Assembly: GCF_026163565.1 (NCBI RefSeq)
Contig: NZ_JAPDKN010000011.1
Coordinates: 124,001-188,000 of the forward strand
Direction: 5' to 3'
From: Chryseobacterium sp. YIM B08800
GTDB taxonomy: Bacteria; Bacteroidota; Bacteroidia; Flavobacteriales; Weeksellaceae
DNA: 64,000 nucleotides
The notes under the pieces are model-generated. The model saw only the letters and a list, made by a program, of their open reading frames with translations. It did no database searches and was not told where the DNA came from. Below, piece by piece: positions 54,771 through 64,000 of this stretch. The position numbers and the translations under genes were made by a program. Position 1 is the stretch's first letter, and the number at the start of each line of letters is the position of its first letter.

Positions 54771-55586
54771 ATGAAAAAAATCTTCATTTCGGCACTTTTG
54801 ATAAGTGCTTTCTCTGGTGTTCAGGCTCAGAAAATTAATCTTGGAAAAGCGGCGGGTGTTGTATCTAAAGGAGCTTCAGCTTTATCTTTTTCAAATGCAG
54901 ATGCCATAAAACTATCTAAAGAATCTGTTGATTATATGGATAAGAATAATCCAATCGCAGGCCCAAAAGATCCTTATACGGTAAGGCTGAATAAACTTTT
55001 TGGAAAACATAAATCTCAGGATGGTTTAAACCTGAATTATAAAGTTTATAAAGTGAAAGACATCAATGCATTTGCTTGCGCAGATGGAAGTGTACGTGTT
55101 TTTTCTTCTTTAATGGATATTATGACAGATGATGAATTATTGGCTGTAATTGGTCATGAAATTGGTCATGTTAAAAATCAAGATACCAAAGATGCTATTA
55201 AGTCGGCTTATCTGAAAGCTGCAGCTTTAGACGCTGCTTCATCGGCCTCAAATACAGTTGCTACCTTAAATGAAAGTCAGGTTGGGAAAATGGCAAATGA
55301 ATTTTTGGATGCTTCTCACAGTAAAAAACAAGAATCTCAAGCCGATACGTATTCTTACGATTTTATGAAAGCAAATAATTATAATGTTGTTGGAGCTTAC
55401 ACAGCATTCAAAAAATTAGCTTTATTATCTGAAGGAGGAACGGCTCAGTCAGTATTTCAGAAAATGTTTAATTCGCATCCGGACAGCAATAAAAGAGCAG
55501 AAGCTGTGAAAAAGCGTGCTGAAAAAGACGGATTATGGAAAGATCCGGGAACAGTAACTTTGCCTAAAACAAAATTAACGAAATAA
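54771..55586 (+). CDS. M48 family metallopeptidase
   Basis: A 271-residue exported protease. A signal peptide (about 1-20) precedes a zinc metalloprotease domain with HEIGH at 129-133 and the third ligand Glu188 in SKKQESQADTYSY. The ADGSVRVFSSLMDIM segment and FNSHPDSNKRAEAVKKRA are typical of the BepA/Oma1-like M48 group that handles misfolded outer-membrane proteins. Substrates here are unknown. It ends at a terminator shared with the convergent ABC-F gene. Confidence 0.92.
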   Translation: MKKIFISALLISAFSGVQAQKINLGKAAGVVSKGASALSFSNADAIKLSKESVDYMDKNNPIAGPKDPYTVRLNKLFGKHKSQDGLNLNYKVYKVKDINAFACADGSVRVFSSLMDIMTDDELLAVIGHEIGHVKNQDTKDAIKSAYLKAAALDAASSASNTVATLNESQVGKMANEFLDASHSKKQESQADTYSYDFMKANNYNVVGAYTAFKKLALLSEGGTAQSVFQKMFNSHPDSNKRAEAVKKRAEKDGLWKDPGTVTLPKTKLTK

Positions 55587-55604
55587 TTGTCAACCAAATA
55601 TTAC

Positions 55605-55640
55605 AAAAAAAATCCTCAAAATTAATTGAGGATTTTTTTA
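55605..55640. terminator. Bidirectional terminator
   Basis: AAAAATCCTCAA pairs with TTGAGGATTTTT, flanked by A- and T-runs, between convergent genes. Confidence 0.85.
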
Positions 55641-55663
55641 TGGAGTTTAATATTCTTCTAAAA

Positions 55664-57358
<1,695 letters not shown>

Positions 57359-57404
57359 TTATATGAAAGCAAATTTTGTATATTTAATAACAAAATTTAA
57401 TATA

Positions 57405-57863
57405 ATGAAGATCGAAAAAACAGTCAGGATACTCAATAAAAGGGCTAGATTTGAATATGAAATTCTCGAAGAAATAGAGGCGGGAATGGTATTGACGGGA
57501 ACCGAAATTAAATCTTTACGCTCCTCTAAAGCTTCTATTACAGAAGCTTTTTGCCAGTTTATTGATGGTGAATTGTATATCATTAATATGATGATCGATG
57601 AATATAAATTAGGTACTTTTTATAATCATAAAACAAAAAGGGAACGAAAGTTGCTCTTGCACAAACGAGAATTGTTAAAATTTGAAAAAAAACTTAAGGA
57701 TGCAGGGAATACAATAGTTCCGTTGAAACTTTATATTAATGATGGAGGGAGGGCTAAAATTCTTATTGCGCTGGGAAGGGGTAAAAAACTCTTCGATAAA
57801 AGAGAGGCGATAAAAGATAGAGAAAACAAAAGAAACCTCGACAGAATATTAAAGAAAAGTTAA
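57405..57863 (+). CDS. smpB: SsrA-binding protein SmpB
   Basis: SmpB (152 residues) delivers tmRNA to stalled ribosomes. The ATG at 57405 is preferred: MKIEKTVRILNKRARFEYEILE fits the family start, while the frame from 57363 adds unrelated residues. Hallmarks: GMVLTGTEIKSLRSSKASI, FCQFIDGELYI, the RKLLLHKRELLKFEKKL helix and the basic C-terminal tail DKREAIKDRENKRNLDRILKK, which is disordered until it enters the decoding centre. Divergent from the ABC-F gene. Confidence 0.96.
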   Translation: MKIEKTVRILNKRARFEYEILEEIEAGMVLTGTEIKSLRSSKASITEAFCQFIDGELYIINMMIDEYKLGTFYNHKTKRERKLLLHKRELLKFEKKLKDAGNTIVPLKLYINDGGRAKILIALGRGKKLFDKREAIKDRENKRNLDRILKKS

Positions 57864-57879
57864 AAATCATCCTGAAAAC

Positions 57880-57911
57880 TTTGTTTATAAAGAAAAATTA
57901 TATTTATTTTG
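57880..57911 (+). promoter_or_regulatory. Promoter of OmpA-family gene
   Basis: TTTG (57880-57883), 20-base spacer, TTATTTTG (57904-57911, one mismatch to TAnnTTTG), 30 bases before the ATG. This fits an abundant outer-membrane protein. Confidence 0.55.
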
Positions 57912-57940
57912 CAATATCAATTATTTAATCATTTAATTCT

Positions 57941-59431
57941 ATGAAAAATCTAAAATTAGGAATTTCAGCATTGGCGCTTACGGTTGCCTCTACTGTTTTC
58001 GCTCAGACTACCAACAATCCGTGGATGATCGGAGTTGGTGCTCATGCGGAAAACCATACAGCACAGCGTAATAATTTCAGTAATACGTTTTCTGCTACTA
58101 ATTTGACGAAGAATATGTTCAATATGAACAATTTTTCTATTACACCACCACTTTCTAAGTTAACAGTTGCTAGAAATATTGGTAAAGGTTTAGTTATTGA
58201 CTGGCAAACTTCTGTTGGAAATGTTGAGAACAAAAGACTTAACATGGGTAAAGAGTTTATGTTAATGACTGGTCTTGGTTTCCAAGCTAAAGCTGCTGGT
58301 TTAATTTGGAACGAAGAGTCTTGGTTTGACCCTTACTTGAGAGTAGGAGCAAACTATTTAAGACATGATTATACTGCTCTTACTTTCCCAAGACAAACTT
58401 TCATCAACGGAAATCCTGCGGAAATGACTCAAAATGGAGAAGATGGTATGGAAATGGGTAAAGCAAACCACTTTACTGTATCTACAGGTGCAGGTGTTAA
58501 CTTCTGGTTAACTAAGAACTTCGGTTTGGGTGTACAAGGTGATTATGTTTCTACTCCAGGTGATAAAGCTAACTATGCTAACTTTTGGCAAGCTTCTGCT
58601 TCTTTGAACTTTAGATTCGGAAACAGAGACAGAGATAAGGATGGTATCTTAGATAAAGACGATTTATGTCCAGATACGCCAGGTTTACCAGAATTCCAAG
58701 GATGTCCTGATACAGACGGTGATGGAGTTCCAGATAAAGACGATCAATGTCCAGACGTAGCTGGTCCAGTTGAAAACAATGGTTGTCCTTGGCCAGACAC
58801 AGATGGTGATGGTATTATCGACAAAGATGATGCTTGTCCTACAGTTGCAGGTCCTGCAGAAAACAACGGATGCCCTTGGCCAGATACAGACGGTGATGGT
58901 ATCTTAGATAAAGATGATGCATGTCCTACAGTTCCTGGTGTTCCAGAATTTAACGGATGTCCTCCTCCACCACAACCAAAAGTTGAAGATAAAATTACAG
59001 AAGAGTTTAGAGATCTATTATTTGATTTCAACAAAGCTACTATCAGACCTCAATCTAATGGTAAATTAGATCAAGCTGCTAGAATTATCAAAGAAGAAGG
59101 TGCAAACCAAAACTTTGTAATTGTTGGTATGACTGACAAAAAAGGTAGTGATGTTTATAACTTGAACTTATCTAGACAAAGAGCTGCTGCTGTAGTTGCT
59201 GCTTTAGAAGCTAGAGGTGTTAACCCAGCTGTATTGAAATCAATCGGTATTGGTGAGCAAGAAGCTCAAGTTCCTGAAACTGCTACTGATGCTGAAAGAC
59301 AAGCTGATAGAAAGGTTGTTGTAAGAGCAATCTCTGGAGGTTCAGAGTGGGAGTCTTACAAAAAATCTGACTTACCAGTTAAAAAAGCTCCAGCTAAGAA
59401 AAAAGCTCCAGCTAAGAAAAAGAAAAAATAA
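57941..59431 (+). CDS. OmpA-family protein with thrombospondin type 3 repeats
   Basis: A 496-residue outer-membrane protein: signal peptide (ends FAQ, residue 22), N-terminal beta-barrel-like region, then calcium-binding TSP3 repeats of the form DTDGDGVPDKDDQCPD (about 225-345, five units, the middle three nearly identical in DNA). The OmpA peptidoglycan-binding domain follows (about 350-465; NLNLSRQRAAAVVAALEARG). It ends with an unusual KKAPAKKKAPAKKKKK tail. It anchors the outer membrane to the cell wall and is probably highly expressed. A terminator follows. Confidence 0.93.
   Translation: MKNLKLGISALALTVASTVFAQTTNNPWMIGVGAHAENHTAQRNNFSNTFSATNLTKNMFNMNNFSITPPLSKLTVARNIGKGLVIDWQTSVGNVENKRLNMGKEFMLMTGLGFQAKAAGLIWNEESWFDPYLRVGANYLRHDYTALTFPRQTFINGNPAEMTQNGEDGMEMGKANHFTVSTGAGVNFWLTKNFGLGVQGDYVSTPGDKANYANFWQASASLNFRFGNRDRDKDGILDKDDLCPDTPGLPEFQGCPDTDGDGVPDKDDQCPDVAGPVENNGCPWPDTDGDGIIDKDDACPTVAGPAENNGCPWPDTDGDGILDKDDACPTVPGVPEFNGCPPPPQPKVEDKITEEFRDLLFDFNKATIRPQSNGKLDQAARIIKEEGANQNFVIVGMTDKKGSDVYNLNLSRQRAAAVVAALEARGVNPAVLKSIGIGEQEAQVPETATDAERQADRKVVVRAISGGSEWESYKKSDLPVKKAPAKKKAPAKKKKK
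58630..58965 (+). repeat. Coding tandem repeats (TSP3) in OmpA-family gene
   Basis: DNA units of about 85 bases encoding CP.....ENNGCPWPDTDGDG-type TSP3 modules, the middle units nearly identical. This makes the gene prone to in-frame gain or loss of repeats. Confidence 0.75.
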
Positions 59432-59450
59432 TTAATTTTTCTAAATAATA

Positions 59451-59482
59451 AATACCTCCAGGTTTCTGGGGGTATTTTTTTT
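59451..59482 (+). terminator. Terminator of OmpA-family gene
   Basis: AATACCTCCAG pairs with CTGGGGGTATT (G-U included) around GTTT, then a long T-run. Confidence 0.85.
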
Positions 59483-59497
59483 ATTGTTGATTTTGAG

Positions 59498-59505
59498 TAA
59501 TTTTG
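59498..59505 (+). promoter_or_regulatory. -7 element of YebC-family gene
   Basis: TAATTTTG fits TAnnTTTG; the ATG is 20 bases downstream. No clear -33. Confidence 0.45.
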
Positions 59506-59524
59506 TCAAAATTTAAATTATAAA

Positions 59525-60265
59525 ATGGGAAGAGCATTTGAATATAGAAAAGCCTCAAAAATGGCTCGTTGGGATAAAATGGCCAAGACTTTTTCTAAAA
59601 TAGGTAAAGACATTGCTTTAGCAGTAAAAGCCGGAGGTACAGATCCTGAAGCCAATCCTGCATTGAGAAGATGCATCCAAAATGCAAAGGGTGCCAATAT
59701 GCCGAAAGATAACGTTGAAAGAGCTATCAAAAAGGCTAGCGGTGCAGATGCAGAAAACTACGAAGAAATTACTTATGAAGGTTATGGACAAGGTGGTGTT
59801 GCATTTTTTGTAGAATGTACTACGAATAATACAACAAGAACTGTTGCCAATGTAAGAGCAATCTTCAATAAGTTTGATGGTAACCTTGGAAAGAATGGTG
59901 AACTAGCTTTTATCTTCGACAGAAAAGGGATTTTTACAATCGATTTAGCTAAAGTTACAATGGATTGGGATGATTTTGAAATGGAAATGATTGATGGTGG
60001 CGCAGAAGATGTAGAAAAAGATGAAGAGGAAGTAATGATTACAACTGCTTTTGAAGATTTCGGTTCTCTATCTCACAAATTAGATGAGCTTAAAATAGAA
60101 GCTAAAAGCGCAGAACTACAGAGAATTCCGAATAATACAAAAGAGGTTTCTTTGGATCAGTTTAAAGCAAATATGAAAATGCTTGATCGTTTTGAAGAAG
60201 ATGATGATGTACAAAACGTATATCATAATATGGAAATAACAGACGAACTTTTAGAGTCTTTATAG
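59525..60265 (+). CDS. YebC/PmpR family protein
   Basis: A 246-residue YebC-family protein. Members act as transcriptional regulators, and recent work also links the family to relief of polyproline stalling on the ribosome. Hallmarks: MGRAFEYRKASKMARWDKMAKTFSKIGKDI at the start, GGTDPEANPALRRCIQNAKGANMPKDNVERAIKKASG, EGYGQGGVAFFVECTTNNTTRTVANVRAIFNKFDGNLGKNG and the acidic C-terminal domain. Length is standard. Monocistronic. Confidence 0.95.
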   Translation: MGRAFEYRKASKMARWDKMAKTFSKIGKDIALAVKAGGTDPEANPALRRCIQNAKGANMPKDNVERAIKKASGADAENYEEITYEGYGQGGVAFFVECTTNNTTRTVANVRAIFNKFDGNLGKNGELAFIFDRKGIFTIDLAKVTMDWDDFEMEMIDGGAEDVEKDEEEVMITTAFEDFGSLSHKLDELKIEAKSAELQRIPNNTKEVSLDQFKANMKMLDRFEEDDDVQNVYHNMEITDELLESL

Positions 60266-60300
60266 AAAAAACTGCTGTTTGTAGCAAAATAATATCTCTT

Positions 60301-60339
60301 GCCACGAATACATGAATGTAAAATTTGTGTATTCGTGGC
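60301..60339. repeat. Palindromic element GCCACGAATACA
   Basis: GCCACGAATACA (60301-60312) pairs perfectly with 60328-60339; a T-rich stretch follows. It could terminate the YebC-family gene on the plus strand, but its form suggests a dispersed palindromic repeat. Confidence 0.6.
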
Positions 60340-60509
60340 GATTTTTAATATAATTTAACAACAAAAATAATATAGCATTCATATATAGTTCATTTTCAAT
60401 TAGTTTCTTTGCATAAGAATCAATTGTGAAATCGCCATCCTTGGTAAATATAAATACTAATTGATATGGCGATCACTTTTGATCATTTAGTAAGATAAAT
60501 ATCTGCAAT

Positions 60510-61334
60510 TTGAAAAGAAACGTTGAACTTGTTATCATTTCGGATGTACATTTGGGAACTTACGGATGTAAGGCCAAAGAACTTCTTCGGTATCTGAATT
60601 CTATTCAACCGAAAACATTAGTTTTAAATGGTGATATCATTGATATTTGGCAGTTTAAAAAATCTTACTTTCCTAAGCCTCATTTGAAAGTGATCAAAAA
60701 GATCATTTCATTCGCTACAAAAAATACAGATGTCTATTATATTACCGGTAATCATGATGAAATGTTCAGAAAGTTTACCGATTTCGAATTGGGTAAGCTC
60801 AAAGTTTGCAACAAACTTTGCTTGGAAATTAATAATAAAAAAACATGGATCTTTCATGGCGATGTTTTTGATGCATCAGTTCAACATTCAAAATGGATCG
60901 CCAAACTTGGCGGTAAAGGCTATGATCTTTTAATTGTTATCAATAATGTTGTGAATTGGTTTTTAGAAAAAATGGGTAGAGAAAAATATTCATTTTCCAA
61001 AAAAATTAAGAACAATGTAAAGAAGGCGGTAAAGTACATTGGTGATTTTGAATTAACAGCTTCCGAACTTGCTATTGATAATGGATATGATTATGTAGTT
61101 TGCGGGCATATTCATCAGCCTCAAATGCGGGAAGTTTCCAATAAAAAAGGATCGTGTACTTATCTCAATTCAGGAGATTGGATCGAAAATTTATCTGCTC
61201 TCGAATTTAATCAGAACGAATGGACAATCTTTCATTATGAAGATCATAAACATTTGCTGAAAGATGATGAATCTGAGGAAATTCAGGATATCAACAATTC
61301 AGATCTTTTGAAAATTGTAACTCAATTTACGTAG
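60510..61334 (+). CDS. LpxH-like UDP-2,3-diacylglucosamine diphosphatase-type phosphoesterase
   Basis: A 274-residue calcineurin-like metallophosphoesterase. All metal motifs are present: SDVHLG (11-16), GDIID (41-45), GNHDE (80-84), HGD (116-118) and GHIHQP (199-204). The family includes LpxH, which cleaves UDP-2,3-diacylglucosamine in lipid A synthesis; many paralogues have other roles. The start is TTG at 60510, since no ATG lies upstream of the first motif. It is in an operon with the glycosyltransferase 1 base downstream. An ATCGCCAT/ATGGCGAT inverted repeat lies in the region just before it. Confidence 0.87.
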   Translation: MKRNVELVIISDVHLGTYGCKAKELLRYLNSIQPKTLVLNGDIIDIWQFKKSYFPKPHLKVIKKIISFATKNTDVYYITGNHDEMFRKFTDFELGKLKVCNKLCLEINNKKTWIFHGDVFDASVQHSKWIAKLGGKGYDLLIVINNVVNWFLEKMGREKYSFSKKIKNNVKKAVKYIGDFELTASELAIDNGYDYVVCGHIHQPQMREVSNKKGSCTYLNSGDWIENLSALEFNQNEWTIFHYEDHKHLLKDDESEEIQDINNSDLLKIVTQFT

Positions 61335-61335
61335 A

Positions 61336-62307
61336 ATGAAAGTGTTATATGCATTTCAGGGAACAGGGAATGGTCATGTTGCACGAGCGCAGGAAATTAT
61401 TCCTATTCTTAAAAAATATGCTTCCGTTGATACTTTGATCAGTGGTCACCAATCTCAATTAAAGGCTGATTTTCCTATTAATTTTCAACATAAAGGTATT
61501 TCTCTGCTTTATAATAAAACGGGTGGAATTTCCTATAAAAAAATCCTTTTTGAAAATAATTTCCTCGAAGCTTTTAAAACCATTAAACAAATCGATTTAA
61601 GCAAATACGATTTAATTATCAATGATTATGAGCCTTTGACAGGTTGGGCGTGCAAAACTAAAAATTTAAATATGATTGAGCTGAGCCATCAAGCTTCAAT
61701 GAGTTTTAAAGAAACCCCAAAACCTGCAAAAAAAGATTTTTTCGGAGAGTTGATTTTAAAATATTATGTTCCAAGTGAACGAAAAATTGGTTTTCACTTT
61801 GAAAATTATCATTCACAAATTAAAAAACCGGTTATCAGAAAAAAAATCAGAAACCTGAATCCGGATAAAAAAGGATTTTATGTGGTATATCTTCCCAGTT
61901 TTTCTGATGAGAATATTATTAAGGTTTTAAGTGAAATTTCTGTAGAGTGGAAAGTTTTTTCCAAACACAGCAAACTTCAAAGAAAGGAAAAAAATGTTGA
62001 GATTTTTCCGATTGACGAAATTCAATATTTAAAATATTTTGAAAACTGCGACGGGATTTTATGCAATGCAGGATTTGAAACTCCCGCCGAAGCCCTTTTT
62101 ATGGATAAAAAATTGTTTGTAATTCCCATTCATAATCAATATGAACAGGAATGTAATGCATGTGCTTTAGATAAAATGGGAATTCCGAATTCTAAAATTT
62201 TGGATGTAGAAGAAATTAAAAACTGGGTTGCTTCAGATCTTCATTTTCAAGTAGATTATCCTGATGATATTGAAGAAATTTTGCTGAAAGAAGTGTTAGT
62301 TTTGTAA
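61336..62307 (+). CDS. Glycosyltransferase family protein (MurG/UGT-like)
   Basis: A 323-residue protein with a GT-B fold look. The glycine-rich N-terminus QGTGNGHVARAQEI (8-21) is like the MurG/UGT donor-binding start. The C-terminal block CDGILCNAGFETPAEALFMDKKLFVIPI ends in HNQYEQECNA, typical of a nucleotide-sugar site. The start lies 1 base after the phosphoesterase stop, implying coupling and perhaps a joint role in envelope lipid or glycan synthesis. Its last 12 bases overlap the convergent GNAT gene. Confidence 0.87.
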   Translation: MKVLYAFQGTGNGHVARAQEIIPILKKYASVDTLISGHQSQLKADFPINFQHKGISLLYNKTGGISYKKILFENNFLEAFKTIKQIDLSKYDLIINDYEPLTGWACKTKNLNMIELSHQASMSFKETPKPAKKDFFGELILKYYVPSERKIGFHFENYHSQIKKPVIRKKIRNLNPDKKGFYVVYLPSFSDENIIKVLSEISVEWKVFSKHSKLQRKEKNVEIFPIDEIQYLKYFENCDGILCNAGFETPAEALFMDKKLFVIPIHNQYEQECNACALDKMGIPNSKILDVEEIKNWVASDLHFQVDYPDDIEEILLKEVLVL

Positions 62308-62586
62308 AAAAATATCTTCAACATCATTCATTCTCCTCATTACGGCTCTTGCGTAAGAACAATGCGGATAAACCTTCCAATTGTTTTCTCTTGAAAATTT
62401 AATAGCTTCTTCCACCAAAAATTTTCCCATTCCGCGACCTTCAAATTCAGGGTGAACCAACACAAATGAAATAATCAATTTATTGTCTTCAGGGAAAATA
62501 GTATAAGTCAATCTTCCCACTTCTTTGATTTCGTTGTTGAGTGTAATGACTCCGCCATTTCCTGATTTATTGTTTTCGAATTTCAT
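62296..62586 (-). CDS. GNAT-like N-acetyltransferase (YjdJ type)
   Basis: A 96-residue small acetyltransferase of the YjdJ type. It has the acetyl-CoA-binding motif HPEFEGRGMGKFLVEEAIKFSRENNWKVYPHCSYAR. The protein is shorter than classical GNATs, as usual for this group. The substrate is unknown. It overlaps the 3' end of the convergent glycosyltransferase by 12 bases. Confidence 0.85.
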   Translation of the reverse strand: MKFENNKSGNGGVITLNNEIKEVGRLTYTIFPEDNKLIISFVLVHPEFEGRGMGKFLVEEAIKFSRENNWKVYPHCSYARAVMRRMNDVEDIFLQN

Positions 62587-62781
62587 AATTTATATTTTTT
62601 GCTTATAATTAAAAATACAAAAACTGCACCGATTAGATGAGTTGCTTGTTATTTGTAATTAATGGATGTTTATTCGTTTCACTTGTCAAATTTTTTAAAA
62701 CCGAATTGATTTTTTTTTCGGAATTTTTTTTTGAAAAGGAGAATTGTTTAAAAGAAAATATTAAATATTCCGTTTAATTCT

Positions 62782-62789
62782 TAAATTTG
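62782..62789 (+). promoter_or_regulatory. -7 element upstream of small lipoprotein
   Basis: TAAATTTG matches TAnnTTTG and ends 4 bases before the ATG at 62794, so the transcript would be almost leaderless or the real start lies further in. No -33 seen. Confidence 0.4.
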
Positions 62790-62793
62790 GCTA

Positions 62794-63273
62794 ATGCGAA
62801 AATATCTTTATCTCATCATTTTATCACTTTCTCTTGTGAGTTGCTATACTTATCAGGTTAAAAAAACTGTAGACATACCAACAGAAAATAAGGAAAATCT
62901 TGAAAAAAATAAAGCTCTTGGAAATGTTGCTCCAGCACAAGTAGAAAATTCAAAAGCTAAATCTAAAAACCAAAAGCTGAATGTACAACAAGTTACACCT
63001 GCTCCGCTAACCATTCAGGAAAAACTTGCGCCTAATAAGAATGTGAAAATTGATGTTGATGGACGAGCTTATAAAGTAATTGTTGATCGTTGGGAAGGTG
63101 ACAGCCTGGTTGTTCATCCTGTTCATAGCCGTGAGAAAGTTCTGAAATTCCACAAGAGCCAGATTAACGCCGAAAAAATTGCTGAAAAACGATTTTCACA
63201 ACCTATTGCAGATATTATCACTGTAGTTGCTTATGCAGGTATTGGCTTCGGAATTTGGTCTCTTTTGCAATAG
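62794..63273 (+). CDS. Small lipoprotein with C-terminal hydrophobic helix
   Basis: A 159-residue protein. The signal peptide ends LVSC (Cys17). A Lys/Asn/Glu-rich linker follows (about 25-70), then a beta-rich stretch NVKIDVDGRAYKVIVDRWEGDSLVVHP (about 95-120) and a final hydrophobic segment DIITVVAYAGIGFGIWSLL. A lipid anchor plus a C-terminal helix is unusual. No family recognised. Confidence 0.72.
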   Translation: MRKYLYLIILSLSLVSCYTYQVKKTVDIPTENKENLEKNKALGNVAPAQVENSKAKSKNQKLNVQQVTPAPLTIQEKLAPNKNVKIDVDGRAYKVIVDRWEGDSLVVHPVHSREKVLKFHKSQINAEKIAEKRFSQPIADIITVVAYAGIGFGIWSLLQ

Positions 63274-63492
63274 CTTTTTAATCTTTAAATAATATTTTTT
63301 TCACCATTAAGGAGTTAAGAAAATCTTTTGTGAATAAATTTTAGAAATCAATAAATTGATTTTGATTAAGTATCATTAAGCGTAACTCTTACATTCTTAA
63401 TGTTAATATTTTCTCGTATTAAGTTGAAAAAAGATTCTAAAAATACTTAAAAATTCACCATTCACTTGCGAATCAAAATTTACTATTGACAT
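63274..63492. other. Intergenic region before RDD gene
   Basis: AT-rich. It carries a copy of the TTTTTAATCTTTAAAT element at its left edge and the ATCAATAAATTGATTTT core (near 63350) shared with 8400-8415. No gene seen. Confidence 0.5.
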
Positions 63493-63999
63493 TTAAATAT
63501 CTTTCCCTGTATAATAATTGTAATCTTTAATAATAATTCCGATAAACTGTCTTTCGGTCATTTTTGTAGGATCTACTTCCAGTTTCAGAATGCTTTTTAT
63601 TTTGTCTGAAAGTTTTGTGATGACCTGTCTGTCATCAACTCTCAGAGCTTTTAAGTAATTATCTTTTATAATTCTCATATCGTTATCGCTTAATCCGATT
63701 ACCTGCGAAAAAGTAGGAACGTAATCATGATTAATATTTTCAAGAATCGTATGAGAAATATTGATATTATTTTTAAGCGAAATCACTGCAGTTCCGGAAG
63801 CGATATCTCCTAAACGCTGGTTGTTTTTAGAAACAATCATAGAAACCAAACCTACAATTCCGGCAAAGGTTGTGTCGATTAATCTGAAAACCCATCGGAT
63901 CAGATAATCGCCAAAACTCGCTTGGTAGCCATCGATTTTTACTACACGTATTTTCATTACTTTTTTTCCGGGAGTTTGCCCTTCCATCAAGCTTTCCAA
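63493..63999 (-). CDS. RDD family membrane protein (truncated by window edge)
   Basis: The 168-residue C-terminal part of an RDD protein; the N-terminus lies beyond the window. Visible features: MEGQTPGKKVMKIRVVKIDG, YLIRWVFRLIDTTFAGIVGLVSMIVSKNNQRLGDIASGTAVI, the typical hydrophobic helix followed by the Arg-x-Gly-Asp motif. A C-terminal cytosolic tail follows. RDD proteins are of uncertain function. The first Met shown is only the first one inside the window. Confidence 0.85.
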   Translation of the reverse strand: MESLMEGQTPGKKVMKIRVVKIDGYQASFGDYLIRWVFRLIDTTFAGIVGLVSMIVSKNNQRLGDIASGTAVISLKNNINISHTILENINHDYVPTFSQVIGLSDNDMRIIKDNYLKALRVDDRQVITKLSDKIKSILKLEVDPTKMTERQFIGIIIKDYNYYTGKDI

Positions 64000-64000
64000 A

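Overview
The window comes from a member of the Bacteroidota, most likely a Chryseobacterium-like flavobacterium (Weeksellaceae). The evidence is the low G+C content, promoters of the TTTG-N19-TAnnTTTG type, the absence of Shine-Dalgarno sequences before ribosomal genes, three GLPGLI-family proteins, OMP_b-brl-type TonB receptors, a WG-repeat protein, CtlX and TSP3-OmpA proteins. No rRNA, tRNA, CRISPR array, transposase or prophage gene was seen. The genus is inferred from gene content, not from a marker alignment.

Layout. (1) 1-4.4 kb: dps diverges from rpsL-rpsG-fusA-rpsJ, which ends at a terminator. (2) 4.5-13.8 kb: a block of envelope genes splits the usual junction between rpsJ and rplC. 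It holds a GLPGLI protein, a TonB siderophore receptor behind a perfect 18-bp palindrome, a small membrane protein, a second GLPGLI protein, a 900-residue exported orphan and a two-gene orphan operon. (3) 13.9-28.0 kb: the rest of the S10-spc-alpha supercluster, rplC to rplQ, with secY, infA and rpoA. It includes rpmD and rpmJ, which are short and easily missed. Hairpins or repeats occupy several of its internal gaps. (4) 28.0-29.4 kb: a double-glycine-leader, cysteine-rich bacteriocin-like peptide with a GLPGLI protein, bounded on both sides by nearly identical terminators. (5) 29.5-35 kb: a lipoprotein, then a four-gene operon of response regulator, lipoprotein, multi-pass membrane protein and histidine kinase, then a three-gene unit of unknown function. 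(6) 35-44.6 kb: enolase, citrate synthase, two amidinotransferase-fold hydrolases (one CtlX), a WG-repeat protein and a GH43 glycosidase. The WG gene is bracketed by copies of the ctlX 3' end. (7) 44.7-52.9 kb: an esterase-like lipoprotein, a TonB-type receptor, a regulatory-domain lipoprotein, a DUF3817 protein, nadD and recJ. (8) 53-64 kb: two exported ferritin-like proteins, an M48 protease, a YbiT-like ABC-F protein, smpB, a TSP3-OmpA protein, a YebC-family protein, an LpxH-like phosphoesterase with a glycosyltransferase, a GNAT protein, a lipoprotein and a truncated RDD protein.

How the genes relate. Most of the window is translation machinery and core metabolism. Accessory envelope genes lie between these blocks, often at operon ends next to terminators or palindromic repeats. 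The most promising undescribed items are the GG-leader peptide with its GLPGLI partner, the sensor operon whose histidine kinase lacks a sensory domain, the three-gene unit after it, and the repeats that begin at stop codons, including the duplicated ctlX tail around the WG gene. Only sequence reading was possible. No homology searches or folding calculations were run.
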